Origin: Bacillota bacterium
Lineage (GTDB): Bacteria; Bacillota_I; Bacilli_A; RF39; UBA660
Assembly: GCA_015059245.1 (NCBI GenBank)
Contig: SVAU01000001.1
Span: forward strand, 1-64,000
Length of the DNA: 64,000 bases
Direction of reading: 5' to 3'
In this document: piece after piece, positions 53,794 through 61,141 of the stretch
Layout: each line of letters opens with the position of its first letter
Position numbering within the stretch: the first letter of the stretch is position 1
The notes under the pieces: model-generated
What the model saw: the letters and a program-made list of their open reading frames with translations, nothing else
The model's database searches: none
What the model was told of the DNA's origin: nothing
Made by a program: the position numbers and the translations under genes

Positions 53794-54066
53794 ATGAAAG
53801 CAATACAATACGATGAGTTGTGTGACTTACTAGTAAGAAGTAATAAATGTATTGTAGCTTCAGATAAAGGTGTAACTTTTGTTGGTGAAGCAGAAAAAAT
53901 ATTACTGCTTTATTGCATAATAACTGAAACATTAAGAATGAAATTTAATGAAGATATTATTAGAAAAGCTATAGAAATAACATTCGGTGAACCTGAATAT
54001 ATCAGAGGAGATTTTCACTTATTAGCTACTGAAATAACTAAAGAAATGAGGGATAACTTTGAATAA
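53794..54066 (+). CDS. Small phage protein, unknown
   Basis: This 90-residue protein lies between the recombination nuclease and the SSB, with AGAAAAGGAAA before the start and an 8-base overlap into the SSB gene. Mixed helix and strand. No family recognised. Confidence 0.6.
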   Translation: MKAIQYDELCDLLVRSNKCIVASDKGVTFVGEAEKILLLYCIITETLRMKFNEDIIRKAIEITFGEPEYIRGDFHLLATEITKEMRDNFE

Positions 54067-54427
54067 GGTATGCCTAGTTGGAAGAATAACTAAAGATATT
54101 GAATTAAGAGCAAACGATAAAGATATTTCTTATACAAGATTTACTTTAGCAGTAAATAGAAAACATAAAAATGCTAATGGAGAATATGAAGCAGATTTTA
54201 TATCATGTGTAGCCTGGAGAGAAAGAGCTGAATTAATTAATAAGCACTTCGGAAAAGGAAGTCAGATTGGAATTGAAGGACATATCCAAACAGGCTCTTA
54301 CGATAAAGAAGATGGCTCTAAAGTTTATTTAACGGATGTAATAGTAGATAGCATTTCTTTTATCGGAACTAAAAAGAATGAAGAAGATGAAGCATTACCT
54401 TTAACAAATTCTGATTTACCATTCTAG
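54059..54427 (+). CDS. ssb: Single-stranded-DNA-binding protein
   Basis: This 122-residue full SSB has an OB fold with NKVCLVGRITKDIELR, FTLAVNR, ADFISCVAWRERAE and GKGSQIGIEGHIQTGSY, and an acidic tip ending SDLPF that recruits partner proteins. The start is TTG 54059, overlapping the previous gene. It should work with the ERF/YqaJ pair. Confidence 0.93.
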   Translation: MNKVCLVGRITKDIELRANDKDISYTRFTLAVNRKHKNANGEYEADFISCVAWRERAELINKHFGKGSQIGIEGHIQTGSYDKEDGSKVYLTDVIVDSISFIGTKKNEEDEALPLTNSDLPF

Positions 54428-54438
54428 AGGATTAAACA

Positions 54439-54888
54439 ATGATTGGAACGCCATTACAATTAATCGGATGGTTATATAACCAGGATAAAGAAAAAAGATT
54501 CACTATTAAAGAATACTTCGAAAAAAGAAGTAGAGATCAAAACTCGTATGCTTGGAAACTCATTACTGAAATAGGTAATGTCTTAAGAAAATCAAAAGAA
54601 GAAGTATACTTACAAATGCTGAAAGACTATGGTCAATCAGAGATAGTAAGTATACTATCTTCAATAAATCCTAGAGGATACTTTAAATACTATGAAAGTG
54701 TAGGTACTGGAATAGTAAACGATAAAGAGTTTACTCACTTTAAAATTTATAAAGGTAGTAGTGAATTCGATAGAAGAGAAATGTCTATATTCATTGATGG
54801 AATAATACATGAATGCCATCAATTAGGAATAAACACTTTAACCAAAGAAGAAATACTAAAATTAAAATTTACAGGGTGTGAACAATGA
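54439..54888 (+). CDS. Phage protein of the NinB-like / Firmicutes early-region type
   Basis: This 149-residue protein has RSRDQNSYAWKLITEIGNVL and EEVYLQMLKDYG, and GSSEFDRREMSIFIDGIIHEC, segments found in a common Firmicutes phage protein often placed before RusA and sometimes called NinB-like or HNHc. It probably acts in recombination, but the biochemical role is not clear. It overlaps rusA by ATGA. Confidence 0.65.
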   Translation: MIGTPLQLIGWLYNQDKEKRFTIKEYFEKRSRDQNSYAWKLITEIGNVLRKSKEEVYLQMLKDYGQSEIVSILSSINPRGYFKYYESVGTGIVNDKEFTHFKIYKGSSEFDRREMSIFIDGIIHECHQLGINTLTKEEILKLKFTGCEQ

Positions 54889-55244
54889 ACAATAAATATT
54901 TTATTCCTTTAAAACTTCCTAGTTTAAATGATTACACTAGCTGGTGTAGAGGTAATAAGTATTTAGCAGCTAAGAAAAAAGCTGAAATAGAGGAGCAAAT
55001 TGGTGGTCATATAGAAGCTATGCCTAAATGGAGTAAACCTATTAAAATACACTTCCATTGGATAGAAAATAATAAAAGAAGAGATTTAGACAATATTGCT
55101 TTTGCTAAAAAGTTTATCTTAGATGCATTAGTTAAATACGGAAAGTTATCAGATGATAACCGAAAATGTGTGTATGCTTTTACCGATAGTTTTGAGTATG
55201 GTTGTAAGGCTGGAATAGTACTTGAAATCGAGGAGAAGAAATGA
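54885..55244 (+). CDS. RusA-family Holliday-junction resolvase
   Basis: This 119-residue endonuclease resolves four-way junctions. The family core KRRDLDNIAFAKKFILDAL holds the catalytic Asp pair, and LSDDN supplies the next. Length is typical. It overlaps neighbours on both sides (ATGA), so it belongs to the recombination operon. Confidence 0.92.
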   Translation: MNNKYFIPLKLPSLNDYTSWCRGNKYLAAKKKAEIEEQIGGHIEAMPKWSKPIKIHFHWIENNKRRDLDNIAFAKKFILDALVKYGKLSDDNRKCVYAFTDSFEYGCKAGIVLEIEEKK

Positions 55245-55450
55245 AAGATATAGTATTAGAATATTTAGAAACTCATGGAACTATTACAACTAAAGAAGCA
55301 TTTGAAAAGTTAGGATGTACAAGATTGTCAGAATACATAAGACAAATTAGATTAGAACAACCAGTTTATGATGAATGGATTCATTCTACAAATAGATTTG
55401 GTCAAAAAGTTAAATATAAAAAATATTGGTTAGGTAGATTAGGAAAGTAA
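55241..55450 (+). CDS. Small helix-turn-helix phage protein
   Basis: This 69-residue protein has a winged-helix-like N-terminus (ITTKEAFEKLGCTRLSEYIRQI) and a basic end. Such proteins after rusA are common in Firmicutes phages. Probably DNA-binding; target unknown. Confidence 0.7.
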   Translation: MKDIVLEYLETHGTITTKEAFEKLGCTRLSEYIRQIRLEQPVYDEWIHSTNRFGQKVKYKKYWLGRLGK

Positions 55451-55494
55451 GTTTCATGTCGTAACGATGTACCAAAAATAGAAAGGACATTGTT

Positions 55495-56325
55495 ATGAAA
55501 GAATTTAAAAGCTTTTATAAAGAAGTTGGTGGGAATGAAGGAAGTAAGTGTAACTACAATAAAAGATTAGATACTTATGGTTGTGGATGTGCTCACGATT
55601 GTAAATACTGCTATGCAAAAAGTTTATTATCGTTTAGGAATTTATGGAATGCTGAAGAACCAAGTGTAGCAGATCTAAAAAAGATAGAAAATAAATTAAA
55701 GAAATTACCTAAAGGAACAATAATAAGGGTTGGTGGAATGACAGATTGTTTCCAACCTTGCGAATTACCTTTAAGAGTCACATATCACACCATAAAACTA
55801 TTAAATAAATATGGTATAGGTTATCTAATCGTAACTAAAAGCCATTTAGTAGCTATGGATGAATACATAGAAATAATGGATAAGAAATTAGCTCACATAC
55901 AAATAACAGTAACTACACTAGATGATGAAAGAAGCTTAGAGTATGAAAAAGCATCTATTCCAACAAAAAGAATAGAAGCAATAAAAAAACTCCAGGCTGC
56001 TGGATTTGATGTAGCAATAAGATTAAGTCCAATAATACCTGAGTTTATGGATTTCGATAAATTAAATAGTTTAGGTATAAATAAATGTGTAGTAGAGTTC
56101 CTAAGAGTAAACTCTTGGATTAAAAATTGGTTTGATATCGACTATTCAAAACATACTTTAAAACAAAGTGGATATCTACATTTACCACTAGAAGAAAAAA
56201 TAAAAATTCTAAATAAAATACATATTCCACAAAAAACAGTATGTGAAGATGTTACAGAACATTATGAATATTGGAGAGATAACATAAATCCAAATAAAAA
56301 TGATTGTTGTAATTTAGAGGTTTAG
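55495..56325 (+). CDS. Radical SAM protein (SPL-like) in prophage
   Basis: This 276-residue protein has CAHDCKYCYAK, the CX3CX2C iron-sulphur motif of radical SAM enzymes, at about residue 32. The rest forms a TIM-barrel-type domain with GMTDCFQP, VTKSHLV and IRLSPIIP. It resembles the spore-photoproduct-lyase-like group carried by phages. Substrate unknown; nucleic-acid repair or modification is inference. AGAAAGGAC lies 8 bases upstream. Confidence 0.87.
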   Translation: MKEFKSFYKEVGGNEGSKCNYNKRLDTYGCGCAHDCKYCYAKSLLSFRNLWNAEEPSVADLKKIENKLKKLPKGTIIRVGGMTDCFQPCELPLRVTYHTIKLLNKYGIGYLIVTKSHLVAMDEYIEIMDKKLAHIQITVTTLDDERSLEYEKASIPTKRIEAIKKLQAAGFDVAIRLSPIIPEFMDFDKLNSLGINKCVVEFLRVNSWIKNWFDIDYSKHTLKQSGYLHLPLEEKIKILNKIHIPQKTVCEDVTEHYEYWRDNINPNKNDCCNLEV

Positions 56326-56350
56326 CATCAAGTGTATAAGAGGTAATGAT

Positions 56351-56785
56351 ATGACAATCGAAAAATATTTTCAAACAATAAAAGATAAAAGAGTAGAAAT
56401 GGAACGTGCTCTAAAAAGATATGTAGAAGCTACTGAAGAGTTTTACACAATAACTAGTGTTAAATATACTGATATGCCTAAAGCAAAAGGTAAGATATTA
56501 GGCTTCGATGATTTAATGATTCATATCGAAGATTTATATGAGTTCTACCTGGAGCAAAAAAGTTTATATGACATCGAATATCAGAAATGTATGAACGACA
56601 TCAATAAACTAGAAGAATCACTCCATAAATTAATAATTGAATATGCATATATAAACTTAGAGAAAGATAAACAGATAATAGATTCTCTAAGGAAATACCA
56701 TAATATCGAAATAAGCTATAGTCACTTAAGGAATAGTAAGTCAAAAGCTAAAAATAGTTTCTTAAACATAATTAGTACATTGTAG
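56351..56785 (+). CDS. Late-regulator-like phage protein (DUF1492/ArpU-like)
   Basis: This 144-residue, fully helical protein starts TIEKYFQTIKDKRVEMERAL and ends with a helix-turn-helix-like stretch (DSLRKYHNIEISYSHLRNSKSKA). It fits a group of phage sigma-like activators found before the terminase genes. The region-4-like part is weak, so the role in turning on late genes is inferred from position. Confidence 0.6.
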   Translation: MTIEKYFQTIKDKRVEMERALKRYVEATEEFYTITSVKYTDMPKAKGKILGFDDLMIHIEDLYEFYLEQKSLYDIEYQKCMNDINKLEESLHKLIIEYAYINLEKDKQIIDSLRKYHNIEISYSHLRNSKSKAKNSFLNIISTL

Positions 56786-56836
56786 TACATTTTAATACAG
56801 CATAATACGTTTCATAAGAGATATAATGTATACGTA

Positions 56837-56888
56837 AAAGTTTATAATCAATAAACTTTATTAAGAAAGCCTTTCGGGGCTTTTTTTT
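56837..56888 (+). terminator. Double hairpin terminator of the early operon
   Basis: A perfect AAAGTTTAT / ATAAACTTT hairpin (56837-56859) is followed by AAAGCC / GGGCTTT and T8 (56866-56888). Confidence 0.85.
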
Positions 56889-56915
56889 GTTGGTATAAGA
56901 GAAGGTGAATCCGAT

Positions 56916-57629
56916 ATGAAATATATAGCAAGTGTTAGTTTTGGTAAAGATAGTTTAGCTATGCTACTAAGACTAATAGAAGAAAAGAAACCACTTGATG
57001 AAGTGGTTTTTTATAATACTGGAATGGAATTTAAATGTATTTATAAAATCAGAGATAAAATACTTCCGATATTAGAAGCACACAATATCAAATATGTTGA
57101 ATTAAAACCTAAAGAATCGTTTGAATATACTATGTTTGATAAACCAGTAAAAAAAAGAGATGGAACTATAAGCAAAGGTTATTCCTGGTGTGGAGGTAGA
57201 TGTCGTTGGGGAACTACTGAAAAGCTAAAAGCAATTGAGAAATATTGCAAAGGGCATTTTGAATATGTAGGGATAGCAAGCGATGAACATCAAAGGCTAT
57301 CAAAAGAAAGAAAAGGAAATAAAATATTTCCACTCGCTGAATGGAATATGAAAGAAAAAGATTGCTTGCAATATTGTTATGATAAAGGCTTTAACTGGAT
57401 TGAAGATGATATAGAACTTTATTCAATCTTAGATAGGGTAAGTTGTTGGTGTTGTTGTAATAAAAATATAAAAGAACTAAAAAATTATTATAAATATCTG
57501 CCAAACTATTGGGATAAATTAAAAAAATTACAAAGTAAGACAGATAGACCAATGAAATATAACAAATATACTGTTTTTGATTTAGAAGAAAAATTTATGA
57601 ACGAATTGGACAATATAGAAAGTGAATAA
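56916..57629 (+). CDS. PAPS-reductase-like PP-loop enzyme
   Basis: This 237-residue protein of the phosphoadenosine-phosphosulphate reductase family has its PP-loop, SFGKDSLAM, at residues 8-16. A Trp-Cys-rich centre (WCGGRCRWG) and a second Cys cluster (CWCCCNKN) suggest a metal site. Similar genes occur in many Firmicutes phages and may act in nucleic-acid or sulphur modification. The host sulphate pathway is not implied. It starts a new transcription unit after a terminator. Confidence 0.85.
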   Translation: MKYIASVSFGKDSLAMLLRLIEEKKPLDEVVFYNTGMEFKCIYKIRDKILPILEAHNIKYVELKPKESFEYTMFDKPVKKRDGTISKGYSWCGGRCRWGTTEKLKAIEKYCKGHFEYVGIASDEHQRLSKERKGNKIFPLAEWNMKEKDCLQYCYDKGFNWIEDDIELYSILDRVSCWCCCNKNIKELKNYYKYLPNYWDKLKKLQSKTDRPMKYNKYTVFDLEEKFMNELDNIESE

Positions 57630-58019
57630 TTGAATATGATTTTTAAACTTTGTAGACGATGTAAAAGAACAATACTACATCCAGCAATATATTGTATTAA
57701 ATGTTTAGATGCAGTAAATCAAGAGAGAGAAAAATTAAAGAGTATTAGAGAGAGTAAATACAACAAAAATCGTGATCCAAAATATAAGGCTTTTTATAAC
57801 TCCTTAGATTGGAGAAGATTAAAAGATAAAAAAATGATGGATGAACAATATAGATGCGAAAGATGTAAAAGACTAGCTACTGAAGTACACCATATAAAGC
57901 CTATACAAACTAAGCAAGGCTGGGAACTAAGGCTAGACTATAAGAACCTATTAGCAGTATGTACTACGTGTCATAATAAAGAACACGATAGATTCGGCAG
58001 AAAGAAGGTGAAGAAATGA
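57630..58019 (+). CDS. HNH endonuclease
   Basis: This 129-residue protein has two Cys pairs (CRRC, CIKC) followed by the HNH domain: CERC ... EVHHIKPI ... NLLAVCTTCHNKEH. HNH genes near terminases support packaging or act as homing enzymes. The start is TTG 57630 or ATG 57636. It overlaps the next gene by ATGA. Confidence 0.88.
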   Translation: MNMIFKLCRRCKRTILHPAIYCIKCLDAVNQEREKLKSIRESKYNKNRDPKYKAFYNSLDWRRLKDKKMMDEQYRCERCKRLATEVHHIKPIQTKQGWELRLDYKNLLAVCTTCHNKEHDRFGRKKVKK

Positions 58020-58273
58020 AACTAAGACAAATAGTATGTGATGGTACTGACTTAACACTTATCAAAGAAAAGAAAGTAATTAAGTATGGTGAAACATTTG
58101 AAGTAAGTGAGCTTAGAGGTAGAGAGATTCTAAACGCTAAGTTCAAAGAACAACCAGTAGCAGAAGTAGTAGTAGAAGAACCTAAGAAGACTACTACTAA
58201 GAAAGCAGCTAATAAAGAGGTTAAAGATAATAAAGAAACTAATACTACTCAAGAAACAAAAGAAACAAAATAG
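58016..58273 (+). CDS. Small phage protein with disordered tail
   Basis: This 85-residue protein has a small beta-type N-terminal half (KLRQIVCDGTDLTL) and a Lys/Thr/Glu-rich tail. Overlaps HNH by 4 bases. Function unknown. Confidence 0.6.
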   Translation: MKLRQIVCDGTDLTLIKEKKVIKYGETFEVSELRGREILNAKFKEQPVAEVVVEEPKKTTTKKAANKEVKDNKETNTTQETKETK

Positions 58274-58295
58274 TATATAGTTCTTAAACTCATTT

Positions 58296-58319
58296 AAAGG
58301 CTTTCTAAGAGGTCTTTTT
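58296..58319 (+). terminator. Weak terminator
   Basis: AAAGGCTT / AGGTCTTT (with G-U pairs), then T6. Confidence 0.55.
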
Positions 58320-58354
58320 TATTTTGCTATAAAGATATCGGAAATTTAAATAAA

Positions 58355-58409
58355 GACCACTGGGGAGGTCAAAAAAGTATTTTCCAAATACATTAGAACG
58401 GTGCAGTGG
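58355..58409 (+). other. Structured intergenic element in the prophage
   Basis: CCACTG (58357-58362) pairs with CAGTGG (58404-58409) around a perfect hairpin GTATTT-TCC-AAATAC (58377-58391); GACC/GGTC (58355-58370) is an alternative stem. No gene fits the 194-base gap. It may be a leader RNA or a packaging site. Confidence 0.45.
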
Positions 58410-58467
58410 AGTATTTTGTAGAAAAAATTCCCTAAATAGAAATTTGAACTTATGGAGTGAGTAGTAA

Positions 58468-58992
58468 TTGCAGATAGAATTAATCAATATAGACAAACTA
58501 AAACCATATAAAAATAATCCTCGTAACAATGACGAAGCAGTAGAGCCAGTAGCAAATAGTATTAAAACTTTTGGTTTTAAAGTACCAATCGTTATCGATA
58601 CAAACAATGTAATTATTGCTGGACATACGAGATATAAAGCAGCCAATAAATTAGGTTTAGAAAAAGTACCTTGTATTGTTGCTAATGACTTAACTGAAGA
58701 CCAGGTAAATGCATTTCGATTAGCAGATAACAAAGTAGGAGAAGTTGCTACTTGGGATTTAGAATTATTAGATATTGAATTAGAAAATATTATCGATATT
58801 GATATGAGTCTATTTGATTTCGATATGAATATTGAAGAAGAACCTGAAGAACCAAAAGAAAGAACGGATTTATCAGGAGAAGTAGGAGAAACATACGAAG
58901 TTATAATTGAATGTGAAAGTGAAGAAGAGCAAGAACAAATTTACTACAGACTAATTGAAGAGGGTATGAAATGCCGAACTTTAATATTGTAA
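58468..58992 (+). CDS. ParB/Srx-like domain protein
   Basis: This 174-residue protein has an N-terminal ParB-like nuclease domain: LKPYKNNPRNND, IKTFGFKVPIVID, IIAGHTRYKAANKLGL and FRLADNKVGE. The acidic C-terminus (EEQEQIYYRLIEEGMKC) is typical of phage versions, often attached to DNA methylases. Start is TTG 58468 after GGAGTGAG. It overlaps the ATPase gene by 22 bases, so the two are made together. Confidence 0.85.
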   Translation: MQIELINIDKLKPYKNNPRNNDEAVEPVANSIKTFGFKVPIVIDTNNVIIAGHTRYKAANKLGLEKVPCIVANDLTEDQVNAFRLADNKVGEVATWDLELLDIELENIIDIDMSLFDFDMNIEEEPEEPKERTDLSGEVGETYEVIIECESEEEQEQIYYRLIEEGMKCRTLIL

Positions 58993-59672
58993 AAGATGTT
59001 AAACCTAATAATACTTTTAGGGTAAATAGTATAGTAAATAATTTTGATTTAGATATAGAACACATTCAAGAAAACTTTGTTGGTAATATTGATATCGAAG
59101 ATAAAGAATGGAATGTTGGTTTAATTGTTGGTAGTAGTGGAACAGGTAAAAGTACAATCGCTAAAGAATGTTTTCCTAACCATTATATAAAAGGCTATGA
59201 GTATAAAGAAAAATCAATTGTAGATGATATGCCTAAAAATAAAAGTATAAAAGAAATAGAAAAAACATTTACTAGTGTAGGATTTGCATCTCCACCAAGT
59301 TGGTTAAAACCTTATGATGTTTTATCAAATGGTGAAAAGATGAGAGTAGACTTAGCTAGAAGCATATTAGAAGACAAAGAAGTAATCGTATTTGATGAGT
59401 TTACTTCAGTAGTTAATAGAGAAGTAGCTAAGACTTCAAGTTATGCAATTAGTAAAGCTGTTAGAAAACAAAATAAAAAGTTTATAGCAGTAGCATGTCA
59501 TAAAGATATTATCGATTGGTTAGAACCTGATTGGATTTATGATACCGATGAAAAAAGGTTTTTTTTTGCAAAGGCGAATATACAAGACCAAGAATCAAGC
59601 TTGAAATATATAGGGTTGATAACTCGGTTAAAAAACAAGCATGGGAAGTATTTAGGAAATACCACTATTTAA
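58971..59672 (+). CDS. ABC-type ATPase part of a split ABC-GNAT protein
   Basis: This 233-residue frame has Walker A GSSGTGKS at 54-61, an ABC signature LSNGEKMR (about 124) and Walker B VIVFDEF. After DEKRFFF the frame passes a T9 run at 59559-59567 and ends about 35 codons later in sequence with no likeness to the family. One base slip at T9 joins it in frame with the GNAT part, giving about 369 residues in all. It may be made by frameshifting, or the gene may be broken. Confidence 0.8.
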   Translation: MPNFNIVKDVKPNNTFRVNSIVNNFDLDIEHIQENFVGNIDIEDKEWNVGLIVGSSGTGKSTIAKECFPNHYIKGYEYKEKSIVDDMPKNKSIKEIEKTFTSVGFASPPSWLKPYDVLSNGEKMRVDLARSILEDKEVIVFDEFTSVVNREVAKTSSYAISKAVRKQNKKFIAVACHKDIIDWLEPDWIYDTDEKRFFFAKANIQDQESSLKYIGLITRLKNKHGKYLGNTTI

Positions 59673-60079
59673 ATACTGGTTTAAATCAGTGTGCAGAACA
59701 ATTTATAGGAGTCATTAACGACCAGGTAGTATGTCATACTGGAATAATACAATTTCCAATGCAAAAAGGTAAAAAGCGAGTTCATAGATTAGTTGTATTA
59801 CCTGATTATCAAGGTATAGGAATCGGAACTGCTTTTATAAAAGAAATAGCTAAAATAATTTCTGAAAGAGGATACGAATTAAACTTAACTACTACAACAC
59901 CAGCATTAGTAGGAGCTTTAAGAAAAGATCCTGAGTGGATACTCGGTAGATATGGTAGAGCTGGTAATATGAAAAATTGGGATAGGTTAAAAGGTTGTGA
60001 AACAAAACAATTAGGCAATAGTAATAGTAGTAAGCGAATTACCTATAGTTTTTGGTATAAAAGTGTTAAAAAAATATAA
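59568..60079 (+). CDS. GNAT acetyltransferase-like part of the split ABC-GNAT protein
   Basis: Read in the shifted frame from the T9 run, this is a GNAT domain: AWEVFRKYHYLNTGLN, GVINDQVVCHTGIIQFP, HRLVVLPDYQGIGIGTAFI (the acetyl-CoA loop) and a FWYKSV end. An internal ATG at 59759 leaves out the N-terminal strands, so a separate start there would give an incomplete domain. GNAT proteins in phages include DNA-base modifiers such as Mom of Mu, but no such role is shown here. Confidence 0.72.
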
Positions 60080-60131
60080 TTTGGTACTTCCAATTGTATT
60101 CATTCCATAGTATGCATATGGCTGAAAGGGA

Positions 60132-60305
60132 GTGACATATATAGAAAAAATAGAACTATTTAAAAGAATTATAAGTGGTTCTATACGATTTTGTATGGAA
60201 GGTACTTATTTAACCTTATATAGTTATCACACTGGTGAGGCTATAACAATAGATTTAAACAAAATAGATGAATATATATTAGAAGAATTGATTGTAGAAA
60301 GATAG
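60132..60305 (+). CDS. Small phage protein, 57 codons
   Basis: The frame opens at GTG 60132 or possibly at ATA 60141, which is better placed after AGGGAG. The product (for example IRFCMEGTYLTLYSYHTGEA, then IDLNKIDEYILEELIVER) has clear strand and helix alternation and lies 11 bases before the SSB gene. Start uncertain. Confidence 0.5.
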   Translation: MTYIEKIELFKRIISGSIRFCMEGTYLTLYSYHTGEAITIDLNKIDEYILEELIVER

Positions 60306-60316
60306 AGGAAATAAAA

Positions 60317-60643
60317 ATGTTAAACCAAGTAGTTTTAGTAGGAAGATTATCAGACAATCCTACAATAATAGAATTAGAAGATGGTAAGAAAGAAGCAATT
60401 GTTACTTTAGGAGTTCAAAGAACTTTTAAAAACGATGAAGGAATTTATGATACAGATTTTATAAAATGTATTTTATGGAATGCAGTAGCAACTTCTACTA
60501 GCGAATATTGTCATAAAGGTGATTTGATAGGTATCAAAGGTAGAATCCAAGTAAATCGTTCAAAAGATAAAAAAGGCAATGAAATATTTTCAACTGAAAT
60601 AATTGCAGAAAAAGTAACGTTCTTATCAAGTAAAGCCGAATAA
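60317..60643 (+). CDS. Single-stranded-DNA-binding protein, tail-less form
   Basis: This 108-residue SSB has MLNQVVLVGRLSDNP, DTDFIKCILWNAVA and GDLIGIKGRIQVNR. It ends soon after the last OB strand, at SSKAE, without the acidic DLPF-type tip. It therefore binds DNA but should not recruit SSB partners. A terminator follows. Confidence 0.9.
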   Translation: MLNQVVLVGRLSDNPTIIELEDGKKEAIVTLGVQRTFKNDEGIYDTDFIKCILWNAVATSTSEYCHKGDLIGIKGRIQVNRSKDKKGNEIFSTEIIAEKVTFLSSKAE

Positions 60644-60654
60644 AGGCTTTTTTT
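60632..60654 (+). terminator. Rho-independent terminator
   Basis: AAAGCC / GGCTTT with a 7-base loop is followed by T4; the stop codon is in the loop. Confidence 0.85.
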
Positions 60655-60679
60655 AATTGCCTAAAAAGAAGGTGAGAAC

Positions 60680-61141
60680 ATGGCAAGACCAAGACAACCA
60701 ATAGAATTAGTTGTAGCAAAAGGTAAAAAGCATTTAACAAAAGCAGAAATAGAAGAAAGAAAAAAGACGGAACTTAAAGTAGATTTAAAAAATATTTCTA
60801 TTCCTAAATATCTACCTACTGGATTAAAAGATGAATTTACTGAAATTGCTTCTAAGTTACTTGAGATTGGAGTAATGACGGAACTTGATGAAGATTGCCT
60901 TGCTCGTTATCTTCTTTCTAAACAAAGTTATCTCCAATACACCAGTATGCTAAACCAAGCGACTAAGAAGAATAAAATTTCTGAAATGGAAAAGTTAATG
61001 ACTATGCAAGATAAAGCATTTAAACAATGTCGTGCAAGTGCTAACGACTTAGGTCTAACTATTGCATCTCGATGTAAATTAGTTATGCCTGAAGTAAAAG
61101 AACAACCAAAAGAAAATAAATTTAGTAAGTTTGGTATGTAA
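60680..61141 (+). CDS. terS: Terminase small subunit, P27 family
   Basis: This 153-residue DNA-recognition subunit of the packaging motor begins MARPRQPIELVVAKGKKHLT, the usual P27 start, with helical segments after it. GAAGGTGAG precedes the start. It overlaps the large subunit by one base (TAATG). Confidence 0.92.
   Translation: MARPRQPIELVVAKGKKHLTKAEIEERKKTELKVDLKNISIPKYLPTGLKDEFTEIASKLLEIGVMTELDEDCLARYLLSKQSYLQYTSMLNQATKKNKISEMEKLMTMQDKAFKQCRASANDLGLTIASRCKLVMPEVKEQPKENKFSKFGM

Noticed and set aside
58305..58733. 142-codon minus-strand frame in the prophage
   Set aside because: It runs across the ParB-like gene and the structured gap, has no ribosome site and no recognisable product.
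60109..60134. Tiny frame MAERE before the 57-codon phage gene
   Set aside because: Six codons only; the bases serve better as the ribosome site of the following frame.
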